Assembly: GCA_020846655.1 (NCBI GenBank) | Contig: JADLDL010000223.1 | Coordinates: 1 to 37,757 of the forward strand | Length of the DNA: 37,757 bases | Direction of reading: 5' to 3' | DNA from: Saprospiraceae bacterium | Lineage (GTDB): Bacteria > Bacteroidota > Bacteroidia > Chitinophagales > Saprospiraceae | Shown here: positions 7,349 to 15,328 of the stretch, piece after piece | Layout: each line of letters starts with the position of its first letter | Position numbering within the stretch: the first letter of the stretch is position 1 | Position numbers and translations under genes: made by a program | Notes under the pieces: model-generated | Told to the model about the DNA's origin: nothing | The model's input: only the letters and a program-made list of their open reading frames with translations | Database searches by the model: none

Positions 7349-8860
7349 CTACTTGTTTTCCAAAACATACAAATACGCGAAGGCGCCGGGTTGCTCCACC
7401 CGTTTGATCAACCTGGCAAACTGCCCGATAACAGCCTGATCGGCGGCCATCGCCTGGCGAGCACTTTCTGAAATCACGTGGCTGTACACCAGCCAGCAGC
7501 GACTGGCGGCTGGAGTAAGTTGTTGCAAAGTAGCCCGGTCGGGACTGGCATTCCAGGGCGCCAGGAACAGTTGGCGTGCAAACTGGTAGTCCGCACGGCG
7601 GTCGTGGCATTCGCGGTAATACACCAGGGCAGCGCGGGCTTCCGTCGTCACATAGAGCAGGTCGGTTTCCTGAAAATCAGTGCGGACTTCATCCAGCACC
7701 GGGCGAATTTCTTCGATCGTGTAGGGCCTTGCCAGGTATTGCCAACCCGTTTGCAGGGAAACAACTGCCAGCCAAAGCAGCACCCAAAGTGGCCGCAGGT
7801 AGCGCAGCCCGGCCGTCCACCACCCTTGCCAGCCCATGCCTTGCAACAACATCGCCAACGGGAACGCCCAGACCAGCAGCCTGGGAATCAGGGAATACTG
7901 CCGCAGAACCGACGCCAGCAAACAGGCCAGCAGCGGCAGCACCAGCAGCCAACCCAGGCCCCCAGGCCTGCGTCCGGCTCGGTACATGCCCGAGGCGATA
8001 CCGGCACTACCTACGGCCAGCGCCAACACCGTGTAGCCGGCGGTGTAGTACGGAAACGACAGCAGCAGGTCGCGCCACAGCACCCATTGGGCTTGGCTGA
8101 GCGGCAGGGCCGGCAGCAGCCAGGGGCTGTGCGAGTCGACCAGATTGTCGGCCGCCAGACTGGGCCGCAGCAGCAGGGCGTAGTACAGCCCAAAACTCAA
8201 GAGCCAGCATGCTGCCGTCAAGGATACCGCCCGCAGCCGGGACCAGTCTTTTTCGCGCCAGGCCGGGTAGCTCCAGTACAGCCCCAGCCCCAGCAAAACA
8301 AAGACCGCCGGCATCGACCACCACACCGCTACGGCGCCCGCCAGGGCCGGCCAGAACGGCCGGAACGGTTGCGCCGGCAGCCGGAGCGCCAGCGTGATCA
8401 GGCCGAGGGCCACAGCCAGGTCGCAACCGTATTGCTTACTTTCGGTCGCGTAGCGCAGAAGGATATCGGAAAAAGAAAAAACCCAGAGCGTCGGCAACAA
8501 GACCCAGGGCGAAGTGATGAACTGCCGCGCGATCCGGTAAAACAAACCCAGGGATACCAGGCCGCAGGCCAAGGGGAAAAGCCGCAAGGCCCGTTCGTTG
8601 TGGCCCAGGGTTTCGGTAACTGCCTTTTGGATCAGGGAAAACAACGGCGGCGCATACTGCCCCCGGTCGAGGGGCTGAAACAAGGCCATAAAATCTTTTT
8701 CACAAAAATTAAGGGCCAGGTTGGCTTCGTCGTGAAACAAGGAACGGTTTTGCCACCAGATCACCACGCGCAGCAGCGCGCCAGTGAATACCAGGGCTGG
8801 CGCCAGGTACCAAAGGAACGGTTCGATTCGGGGCAAAAAGGCTTGGCTGCGGTTTTCCAT
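7349..8860 (-). CDS. GT-C fold (GT39/ArnT-like) membrane glycosyltransferase
   Basis: 503 residues with about ten or more hydrophobic segments. The first periplasmic loop holds the acidic pair of GT-C enzymes, FHDEANLAL with Asp44-Glu45, just after the first transmembrane helix (about 15-36). RYATESKQYG follows near residue 135, in the region conserved in PMT/ArnT-type transferases. The C-terminal ~120 residues are soluble and probably periplasmic. Such enzymes move a sugar from a polyprenyl-phosphate donor onto lipid, glycan or protein outside the inner membrane. The acceptor cannot be told here; no polysaccharide cluster is adjacent. The gene is divergent from the M16 peptidase gene with 226 bases between. 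Confidence 0.78.
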   Translation of the reverse strand: MENRSQAFLPRIEPFLWYLAPALVFTGALLRVVIWWQNRSLFHDEANLALNFCEKDFMALFQPLDRGQYAPPLFSLIQKAVTETLGHNERALRLFPLACGLVSLGLFYRIARQFITSPWVLLPTLWVFSFSDILLRYATESKQYGCDLAVALGLITLALRLPAQPFRPFWPALAGAVAVWWSMPAVFVLLGLGLYWSYPAWREKDWSRLRAVSLTAACWLLSFGLYYALLLRPSLAADNLVDSHSPWLLPALPLSQAQWVLWRDLLLSFPYYTAGYTVLALAVGSAGIASGMYRAGRRPGGLGWLLVLPLLACLLASVLRQYSLIPRLLVWAFPLAMLLQGMGWQGWWTAGLRYLRPLWVLLWLAVVSLQTGWQYLARPYTIEEIRPVLDEVRTDFQETDLLYVTTEARAALVYYRECHDRRADYQFARQLFLAPWNASPDRATLQQLTPAASRCWLVYSHVISESARQAMAADQAVIGQFARLIKRVEQPGAFAYLYVLENK

Positions 8861-9086
8861 TGCGGGCTAAAAGTAGCGCCGGTGCGCCTGATTTTCCTGC
8901 CACTTCCTTCCTTTCACCAATAAAATTCAGGCATTCATCCAATCTTTCGCCCCAAAAAGAAAGCAATAGCGAATTTTCCCGCCGATCGGTGCAACAAACC
9001 GATCCCAAATCAGCTCCTATACTGTTATTGTTCACCACCCGCCCGTTCGCGGAATTCTTAAACAAACTACACAAAAACAGGATCGT

Positions 9087-11855
9087 ATGAAAAAACTTTT
9101 CCTGATGGCCGCCCTGGCTTTCATGCTATCGCCTCAGTCCGCCCTTATTGCTCAGGAGTACCCAACGTACAACCCCGATGACATCAACATTGCCTACAAA
9201 AAATTCACCCTGCCCAATGGCTTGCGCCTGATCGTTCACGAAGACCACAAGGCGCCCATCGTGGCCGTCAACGTCTGGTACCACGTGGGTTCCAAAAATG
9301 AAAAACCCGGGAAAAGCGGTTTTGCCCACCTGTTCGAACACCTGATGTTCAACGGTTCCGAAAACTTCAACACCGACTACTTCCAGGCCCTCGAAGCCAT
9401 CGGCGGTACCGACCTCAACGGCACCACCAGCGAAGACCGCACCAACTACTTCCAGAATGTGCCCGTGGGCGCTCTCGACCAGGTGCTCTGGCTCGAAAGC
9501 GATCGTATGGGCCACCTCCTGGGCGCTATCGACCAGGCCAAACTGGACGAACAGCGCGGGGTCGTGCAAAATGAAAAACGCCAGGGCGAAAACCAACCCT
9601 ACTCCCTGGGCTACGACATCATTCAAAAAGAAATGTACCCACCGCACCACCCCTACGGGCACACGGTGATCGGTGAAATGGCCGACCTGAACGCCGCCAG
9701 CATCGAAGACGTACACGAATGGTTCAAATCCTACTACGGCGCCGCTAATGCCGTACTGGTCGTAGCCGGCGACATCACCGCCGATGCCGCCTATGAAAAA
9801 GTGCTCAAATACTTCGGCAACATCCCGGCTGGCCCCACCATCGCCCGCCCGGGGGTCAATATCCCCGTGCGCACCAACGATACCCGCGGCACCTACCAGG
9901 ACCGCGTGCCGGAAGAACGCATCAACATGGTTTGGCACATGCCCAACTGGGGCACCCAGGAAACCGTATGGCTCGACCTGGCTTCCGATGTGCTGGCTGC
10001 CGGCAAAAACAGCCGCCTGTACAAGAAACTGGTCTACGAAAAACAAATTTGCAGCTCGGCCTTTGCCTTTATCAATGCCTCTGAAATCTCCGGCGAGTTT
10101 ATCGTGCAAGCCAACGTAAAAGTTGGCAAATCGATCGAAGAAGTGGAAGCCGCCCTCAACGAGGTCATGAATGATTTCATTACCAATGGCCCCACCGAAG
10201 CCGAGGTAAACCGCGTGAAAGCCGCCTACTTTGCCAACTACATCAAAGGCCTCGAGCGCATCGGCGGCTTTGGCGGCAAAAGCGACATCCTGGCTCAAAA
10301 TGAGGTGTTTGGCAACAGCGCCGACTACTACAAAAAAGTACTGCGCTGGTACAACAGCACCACAGCCAAGAACATCCACGACGCCAGCAAAAAATGGCTC
10401 AGCCGTGGCCGCTTTACCCTCACCTGCACGCCCTTCCCGGAATACGCCGTCAGCGGCACGGAAGCCGACCGCAGCAAAGCGCCCGAAGTCAGCAAGGAAG
10501 TGAATGCCCAATTCCCCGACATTCAGCGCGCCACCCTCAAAAACGGCATGAAAGTGGTGCTCACCCGCCGCACCGAAAGCCCGACCGTAGTGATGAGCAT
10601 GATGTTTGATGCCGGCTATTGCACCGACAAACTCGGTGGCAAACCCGGCCTGGCCAACATTGCCATGAACATGCTCGACGAAGGCACCAAATCGATGACC
10701 AGCCTGCAAATCAACGAGAAAATGCAGTTGCTCGGCGCTTCGATCAATACCTTCAGCGACCTCGACTACTCCTACGTCAACCTGAATGCCCTCAAACAGT
10801 CGCTCGATCCCAGCCTCGACCTGATGGCCGAGGTCGTGCTGAACCCGGCCTTTCCGGCAGCCGACTTTGACCGCCTGAAAAGCCAGCAAATCAGCGGCAT
10901 TCAGAATGAAAAGAAAAACCCGCAGGGCATGATCATGCGCGTGATGCCGGAATTGCTCTACGGCAAAGACCACCCCTACGGCATGCCCATGTCGGGTACA
11001 GGCGAAGAAGAGGCCGTATCGGCCATGACCCTCGACGATGTGCGCGGTTTTCAGCAAAAATGGCTGCGGCCCAACAACGCCACCATCGTGGTCACCGGCG
11101 ATGTCACCATGCCGGAACTGGTAGAAAAACTGGAAAAACGCTTCAGCACCTGGTCCAAAGGCGACGTGCCGAAAAAAGTCATCCCGGAAGTCAAATCCAA
11201 CAACAACGGCAAGATTTTCCTGATTGACCGTCCGGAGAGCCAGCAGAGTTTGATCGTTGCCGGCTACCTCACCAAGCCCTACGGCCAACTGGATGAAACG
11301 GCTATCGAGCAAATGAACAACGTGCTGGGCGGCGACTTCACGAGCCGGATCAACATGAACATCCGGGAAGACAAGCACTGGGCCTATGGCGCCAGTTCCT
11401 TCATCGCCAACACGGCCGGCCAACGCCCCTACCTGGTGTTTGCCCCGGTACAAACCGACAAAACCAAGGAAAGCGTGCAGGAAATCGTCAAGGAGGTCAA
11501 TCAGTTTGTCGGCGACAAACCCATGACCCAGGCCGAGTTTGACAAAACCAAACAAAACACCGTGATGGGTATGGCCGGTATGTGGGAAACCAACGGCGCC
11601 GTCAATGCCAGCGCCCGCAACCTGGTGAAATACAACCTGAAAGACGAGTACTGGAAAACCTACAGCCAGCGGGTGCAAAACCTGGGCCTGAAAGACGTAC
11701 AAAACGTAGCCAAAACGATCGTACAACCCAACAACCTCGGCTGGTTCCTGGCCGGCGACGCCGAAAAAGTGATGCCGGGCCTGCAACAACTGGGCATGGA
11801 AGTGATTCAGATCAATGCCGAAGGCAAAGTGGTGACGAAAAAAGCGAAGCCGTAA
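9087..11855 (+). CDS. M16 family zinc metallopeptidase, two-domain, exported
   Basis: 922 residues with a signal peptide (MKKLFLMAALAFML to about residue 22, IAQ). Two tandem M16 units are visible. The first (about 37-460) has the inverted zinc motif HxxEH, H81-L-F-E84-H85, and the expected third ligand Glu163 in QNEKRQGE 78 residues on. The R/Y-type substrate region lies later. The second unit (about 485-900) begins with a similar ATLKNGMKVVLTRR strand but lacks HxxEH, as in pitrilysin-type enzymes where the second half is structural. It probably degrades peptides in the periplasm. A rho-independent terminator follows, so it is likely monocistronic. The nearly full-length antisense reading frame is a codon-bias shadow. 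Confidence 0.93.
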   Translation: MKKLFLMAALAFMLSPQSALIAQEYPTYNPDDINIAYKKFTLPNGLRLIVHEDHKAPIVAVNVWYHVGSKNEKPGKSGFAHLFEHLMFNGSENFNTDYFQALEAIGGTDLNGTTSEDRTNYFQNVPVGALDQVLWLESDRMGHLLGAIDQAKLDEQRGVVQNEKRQGENQPYSLGYDIIQKEMYPPHHPYGHTVIGEMADLNAASIEDVHEWFKSYYGAANAVLVVAGDITADAAYEKVLKYFGNIPAGPTIARPGVNIPVRTNDTRGTYQDRVPEERINMVWHMPNWGTQETVWLDLASDVLAAGKNSRLYKKLVYEKQICSSAFAFINASEISGEFIVQANVKVGKSIEEVEAALNEVMNDFITNGPTEAEVNRVKAAYFANYIKGLERIGGFGGKSDILAQNEVFGNSADYYKKVLRWYNSTTAKNIHDASKKWLSRGRFTLTCTPFPEYAVSGTEADRSKAPEVSKEVNAQFPDIQRATLKNGMKVVLTRRTESPTVVMSMMFDAGYCTDKLGGKPGLANIAMNMLDEGTKSMTSLQINEKMQLLGASINTFSDLDYSYVNLNALKQSLDPSLDLMAEVVLNPAFPAADFDRLKSQQISGIQNEKKNPQGMIMRVMPELLYGKDHPYGMPMSGTGEEEAVSAMTLDDVRGFQQKWLRPNNATIVVTGDVTMPELVEKLEKRFSTWSKGDVPKKVIPEVKSNNNGKIFLIDRPESQQSLIVAGYLTKPYGQLDETAIEQMNNVLGGDFTSRINMNIREDKHWAYGASSFIANTAGQRPYLVFAPVQTDKTKESVQEIVKEVNQFVGDKPMTQAEFDKTKQNTVMGMAGMWETNGAVNASARNLVKYNLKDEYWKTYSQRVQNLGLKDVQNVAKTIVQPNNLGWFLAGDAEKVMPGLQQLGMEVIQINAEGKVVTKKAKP

Positions 11856-11889
11856 TAAAAATTTAGCGGAGGTCTTTTGCTACCTCCCG

Positions 11890-11920
11890 GGGCGGCTTGC
11901 AACAGCAGGCCGCCCTTTTT
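11890..11920 (+). terminator. Terminator of the M16 peptidase gene
   Basis: Arms 11890-11900 (gggcggcttgc) and 11905-11915 pair with a single G-U wobble around an aaca loop. Five T residues follow at once (11916-11920). It lies 35 bases after the stop codon. Confidence 0.85.
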
Positions 11921-12001
11921 ATTTGGCGCTGCAGCAACATACTTTTGCCCATTTTCTCCCGTTAACCCAATTTTGGAATACCCAACCGATCCGTGCCCCG
12001 C

Positions 12002-12454
12002 ATGAATGTTTTTCCGTTCTTCAGCCTCTTTCGCATAAGCCTGTTTTTCCTGGCCTTGCCGATCCTGTTGCCGGCTCAATCCGAACCCATCGCTACCGCT
12101 CCGCTCCACCCGGACAGCCTGCCGGAGCGCCCGGTTTTGCTTGTTTTTTCGGGTTCAGACTGGTGTGTCCCCTGTATCCGACTGGAGCAAGAACTGCTTT
12201 CCGACTCCGTTTTTTTGGCATTCGCCAATCGCCAACTCAGCGTCGTCAAAGCCGATTTTCCGCAGCGAAAAAAACTCAGCGCCGCCCAGGAGCAAAGCAA
12301 CGAGCAACTCGCCGCCCGCTACAACCCCGAAGGCGCCTTCCCCAAACTGTTGCTCTTGCGCCCCAACGGCAGTGTTTGGGCTACCCTGCATTGGAAAAAC
12401 CAGGATGCCCGTACCTTTGTGGACCAACTCAACAACTGGCTACAACCGCACTGA
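12002..12454 (+). CDS. Exported thioredoxin-fold protein of the flavinylation cluster
   Basis: 150 residues from ATG 12002; a GTG three codons upstream is the alternative start. A signal peptide covers about residues 1-26 (FFLALPILLPAQ). The thioredoxin domain has LVFSGSDWCVPCIRLEQEL, so the redox motif is Cys-Val-Pro-Cys. The cis-Pro is in EGAFPKLLLLRP. DWCVPC resembles periplasmic thioredoxins of the DUF255/thioredoxin_7 kind. The stop is two bases before the ApbE start, so the two are co-translated. It may keep cysteines reduced in the Cys-rich tail of the DUF4266 protein made from the same operon; that is inference from gene order. Confidence 0.85.
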   Translation: MNVFPFFSLFRISLFFLALPILLPAQSEPIATAPLHPDSLPERPVLLVFSGSDWCVPCIRLEQELLSDSVFLAFANRQLSVVKADFPQRKKLSAAQEQSNEQLAARYNPEGAFPKLLLLRPNGSVWATLHWKNQDARTFVDQLNNWLQPH

Positions 12455-12456
12455 GT

Positions 12457-13404
12457 ATGCAGGAATACCGTCGATATGCTCTCCTCATGGGCTCTGCCTT
12501 CGAGTTTGTGGTGGCTACGCCTGCGGGCGCCGCCGCTGCCGGGCGCCTGCTCGACGCCTGCGTAGCGGAGGTGCAGCGGATCGAGGCCTTGCTGACGGAG
12601 CACGACGAGCATTCGGACACCGCCCGTATCGTTGACCAGGCCGGCCAACAGCCGGTAGAAGTTGCGTCCGAAACCTACGCGCTGTTGCAACGCTGCCTCG
12701 ACTTGTCGCGGCTCACCCGGGGCGCTTTCGATGTGACGGCGGTGTTGTTCAAAAAAATATACCGCTTCGACCAGCAGTCTGCCGAAATGCCCGTCCCCGC
12801 CGCCATCCGGGCGATCCTGGCGCAAACCGGCTACGAGCACATCCGTTTGCTGCCCCCCAACCGGGTTTTTCTTGAAAAAACCGGCATGCGCCTCGGGTTT
12901 GGCGCCATTGGCAAAGGCTATGCGGCCGACCGCGTGCGGGCGCTGCTCCAGGCCAGCGGGGTGCAGAGTGGCGTGGTGAATGCCAGTGGCGACCTCTGTC
13001 TCTGGGGCTTGCGCCCCGACGGGCTCCCCCGCCACATCGGTATCGCCCACCCCGACCAGCCCGAGCGGCTGCTGCTCCACCTGCCTGCTCCGGCCGCCGG
13101 TATGTGCCTCGCCACATCGGGCAATGCCGAGCAATATTTTGAATACCAGGGCCGCCGCTACGCCCATACCATCGACCCCCGAACGGGTCTGCCGGTCGTG
13201 GGTGTAAAATCGGCTACCGTGTTCAGCCCCAGTGCCGAGCTGTCGGACGCCCTGGCTACGGCCCTCACGGTACTCGGCGCCGCAGAAGGCATAGCCTTGC
13301 TGGATGCCCTGCCGGACACCCACGGCTTTGTGCTGGACCACCAAAACCGCCTCTTTGCTACTCAACACCTTCAACTCCATTTGTATGACCCAATTCCGGT
13401 GTAA
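12457..13404 (+). CDS. apbE: FAD:protein FMN transferase (ApbE family)
   Basis: 315 residues from ATG 12457; the frame is open far upstream, but that part overlaps the thioredoxin gene. ApbE transfers FMN from FAD to a Thr/Ser of exported target proteins. Family marks are MGSAFEFVV near the N-terminus (MGT-like), the GFGAIGKGYAADRVRALL loop, GVVNASGDLCLWG (flavin contact), YAHTIDPRTGLPV and the metal-binding SAELSDALATALTVLG. No obvious signal peptide or lipobox is present, so it is either exported by another route or acts inside; many ApbE homologues are lipoproteins. It sits between an exported thioredoxin and a DUF4266 lipoprotein, with a DUF3570 protein beyond: a recurring order in Bacteroidota and other Gram-negatives. 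Confidence 0.93.
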   Translation: MQEYRRYALLMGSAFEFVVATPAGAAAAGRLLDACVAEVQRIEALLTEHDEHSDTARIVDQAGQQPVEVASETYALLQRCLDLSRLTRGAFDVTAVLFKKIYRFDQQSAEMPVPAAIRAILAQTGYEHIRLLPPNRVFLEKTGMRLGFGAIGKGYAADRVRALLQASGVQSGVVNASGDLCLWGLRPDGLPRHIGIAHPDQPERLLLHLPAPAAGMCLATSGNAEQYFEYQGRRYAHTIDPRTGLPVVGVKSATVFSPSAELSDALATALTVLGAAEGIALLDALPDTHGFVLDHQNRLFATQHLQLHLYDPIPV

Positions 13405-13618
13405 GTACCTGAGCCACTGGCTCCGCACGAGCCTTTTTTGCATTGGACTGAGCGCCTGCCAATCGGTCAAGCCCTACCAACGGGCCTACCTCAACGACGC
13501 CGACATGCAACTGGGCGCCCGCCCGGAGCAGCGCTTCGAACAAGGCGTCCAAAGTTACCGGGAAGGCGCTGTGGGCGGGCAAAGCGGCAAAGCCGCCGGT
13601 GGCTGCGGCTGCAATTGA
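13385..13618 (+). CDS. DUF4266 small lipoprotein
   Basis: 77 residues from ATG 13385, overlapping the end of apbE by 20 bases in another frame. The signal sequence has a clear lipobox, GLSAC, with Cys25. The mature part of about 52 residues has the DUF4266 pattern: VKPYQRAYLNDADMQL after the Cys, then a Gly/Ser-rich stretch and the family's terminal GGCGCN with two cysteines. I know no catalytic role. Its constant company with ApbE and DUF3570 makes it a candidate component, or even a cofactor carrier, of an exported redox system. The sequence shows no standard D(G/A)xSGAT flavinylation motif. Confidence 0.88.
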   Translation: MTQFRCKYLSHWLRTSLFCIGLSACQSVKPYQRAYLNDADMQLGARPEQRFEQGVQSYREGAVGGQSGKAAGGCGCN

Positions 13619-14008
13619 GGTTAGAGGGTTGGATGGTTAGAAGGTTGGAGGGTTGGAGGGTTGGACGGCAAGGGTTGGAGGGTTGGATGGTTGGGGGGGG
13701 GCAGAGAGGTTAGAAAAGTTAGAGAGCTTAGAGAGGTTGCTGGGCGAAGTCTTCTGACTTCGCTCTTCTATACGCCGGACTTCGTCCGGAAAAACAAAAC
13801 AAAAGCGGGCAAAGCCCGCCAGATAGTAGAACGAAGTCTGAAGACTTCGCCCAGCAGATCAAAGACCCTCGGATATGAGGCGAGTGCCTGAAGACCCTCA
13901 CCAGCACCTTTATTTTTTTTATGTCGACGCACTTTTGTTAAAATTTCAAGCCAACCGTCCAACCGTCCAACCTTCCAACCTTCTAACCCTCCAACCCTCC
14001 AAGCATAA
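13619..14008. repeat. Nested inverted-repeat element inside the apbE-DUF3570 operon
   Basis: This 390-base gap holds no gene but three layers of symmetry. Outer: at least eight tandem 8-bp units GGTTGGAN (13626-13694), matched on the other side by their reverse complement NTCCAACC (13949-14003). Both sides contain the same variant unit GGTTAGAA. Middle: arms 13739-13762 and 13832-13855, 23 of 24 paired, each itself a 7-bp hairpin (cgaagtc-gacttcg). Inner: two small hairpins, ccggac-ttc-gtccgg (13775-13789) and gcgggc-aaa-gcccgc (13805-13819). No transposase is present. It looks like a miniature non-autonomous element or large structured RNA. Confidence 0.8.
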
Positions 14009-15214
14009 ATGTTGAAAAGAAATGTAGTGTTTGGGTTTTTGATGTCGTGGCTGAGTTCTTTTGCACAAAGGCCAGACAGTTCGTTTGTCAAACGGAAGCC
14101 CTCGAAGACGGATATTGCGGTGGTGTATGCCCACTATGTGCAGGACGGGCAACATTCGGCGGTGACAGGCGGCCAGGGCACCGAGCGGTTGCAAGTGTAT
14201 GCGCCAGACTTGACGATCAGTCAACAGCGCGATTCCATTCACCGGTTCACCTTGAATGCCGGGGTGGACGTGGTCAGTTCCGCTTCGACGGACCGGATTG
14301 ATTTTGTGCGATCTTCGGCCTCCAGCAAGGATACGCGCATGCACCTCAACCTGGGCTATGCCCGGCCGGTCGGGGTGCAAGGCTGGTCGACGGGTGTGGG
14401 CTTGAGCGGATCGGCGGAGTCGGATTATTTGTCGGTCGGCGGCTCCATTTCGGCGGAGCGGGCTTTACCCGGCGCCAACCGGCGCTATGGCCTGCGCCTT
14501 GACCTGTTTTTTGACGACCTGCGCTGGGGCCGGTTCAACAGCGACTATCGCCGACCTGTGCGCCTGGTGTATCCGTCTGAGTTGCGGGGGCAGCAGTGGT
14601 TTACGGCGTACCGCCGGCAATCGTACAACCTGCAAGCCCACTTCGAACAGGTGATCAACCGCCGCCTGAACCTCGGCATTTACCCTGGGCTAAGCCTCCA
14701 GCACGGCCTGCTATCGACGCCGTTTCACCGGGTGTATTTCAACGACACCAGCGCCACCGTGCGCGTTGAGAACCTGCCCCAGCGGCGCATCCGTTTTGCG
14801 CTGGGCACACAGGCCAATGCGTTTTTGGCTGACCGCTACATCCTGCGCAGTTTGTATCGCTTTTATGCCGACAATTTTGGCATCCTGAGCCATACCGTCG
14901 AACTGGAGTGCCCGGTCAAAATTACACCCCAGTGGTCGCTGGGGCCGGTCTTGCGCTGGTACACCCAAACGGGCGCCCGGTATTTCAAACCCTACGGTGA
15001 ACACGCCCCGGAGCAGCGATTTTACACCTCCGACTATGACCTCTCGGCTGTTCAAAGTTATGAACTCGGCGCCGCCCTGCGCCTCGCCCCATTCCGGCAC
15101 CTGACCCGCCGCCTGACATTCAACACCCTGCAACTCCGCTACATCTGGTACCGCCGCAGCGATGGTTTGCAAGCCCATATGCTTACCCTGCGGCTGGAGG
15201 GGGTTTTTGAATGA
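14009..15214 (+). CDS. DUF3570 outer-membrane beta-barrel-like protein
   Basis: 401 residues with a signal peptide (about 1-19, MLKRNVVFGFLMSWLSSFAQ). The rest is rich in amphipathic beta strands with aromatic ends, and it closes with LRYIWYRRSDGLQAHMLTLRLEGVFE. Family features of DUF3570 are the early KTDIAVVYAHYVQDGQHSAV (a strand with Y/G pattern), FTLNAGVDVVSSASTDRID, the later AEHAPEQRFYTSDYDLS-like segment and the periodic strands. Predicted to be an outer-membrane barrel. Together with ApbE and DUF4266 it may form an extracytosolic redox path; this is inferred from gene order. Its stop codon lies inside the first bases of repeat copy B. Confidence 0.82.
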   Translation: MLKRNVVFGFLMSWLSSFAQRPDSSFVKRKPSKTDIAVVYAHYVQDGQHSAVTGGQGTERLQVYAPDLTISQQRDSIHRFTLNAGVDVVSSASTDRIDFVRSSASSKDTRMHLNLGYARPVGVQGWSTGVGLSGSAESDYLSVGGSISAERALPGANRRYGLRLDLFFDDLRWGRFNSDYRRPVRLVYPSELRGQQWFTAYRRQSYNLQAHFEQVINRRLNLGIYPGLSLQHGLLSTPFHRVYFNDTSATVRVENLPQRRIRFALGTQANAFLADRYILRSLYRFYADNFGILSHTVELECPVKITPQWSLGPVLRWYTQTGARYFKPYGEHAPEQRFYTSDYDLSAVQSYELGAALRLAPFRHLTRRLTFNTLQLRYIWYRRSDGLQAHMLTLRLEGVFE

Positions 15215-15319
15215 TGAATGATGAGTTTTTGAATGATGAATATTTTTTGGGTTCGCGGCAGGCTTTTAAGGCCCGTTCAAGCCGAACCCCATTCATCATT
15301 CATAACTCATCATTCATCC
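15209..15319. repeat. Intergenic GAATGAT/ATTCATC inverted repeat, copy B
   Basis: The left arm carries gaatgatgaatgatgag then gaatgatgaat (15209-15241). The right arm (15291-15319) is its reverse complement with about one mismatch or gap over some 28 bases. The centre shares gttcgc, ccgttcaagc and gaacc with copy A. The TGA stop of the DUF3570 gene is part of the left arm. It separates two convergent genes (DUF3570 and smc), where a shared 3' hairpin could end transcription. Confidence 0.8.
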
Positions 15320-15328
15320 TTCAAAAAC

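Noticed and set aside
9126-11789. An 887-codon open frame on the strand opposite the M16 peptidase gene.
   Set aside because: It mirrors the codon bias of the real gene, has no domain or signal and is rich in His/Val/Phe as expected for such a shadow.
11923-12456. 178 extra codons before ApbE.
   Set aside because: They run in another frame over the thioredoxin gene, and ApbE homology begins at 12457.
13626-14003. The GGTTGGAN tract considered as a CRISPR array.
   Set aside because: Units are 8 bp without spacers, and the second tract is the reverse complement, so this is a tandem/inverted repeat.
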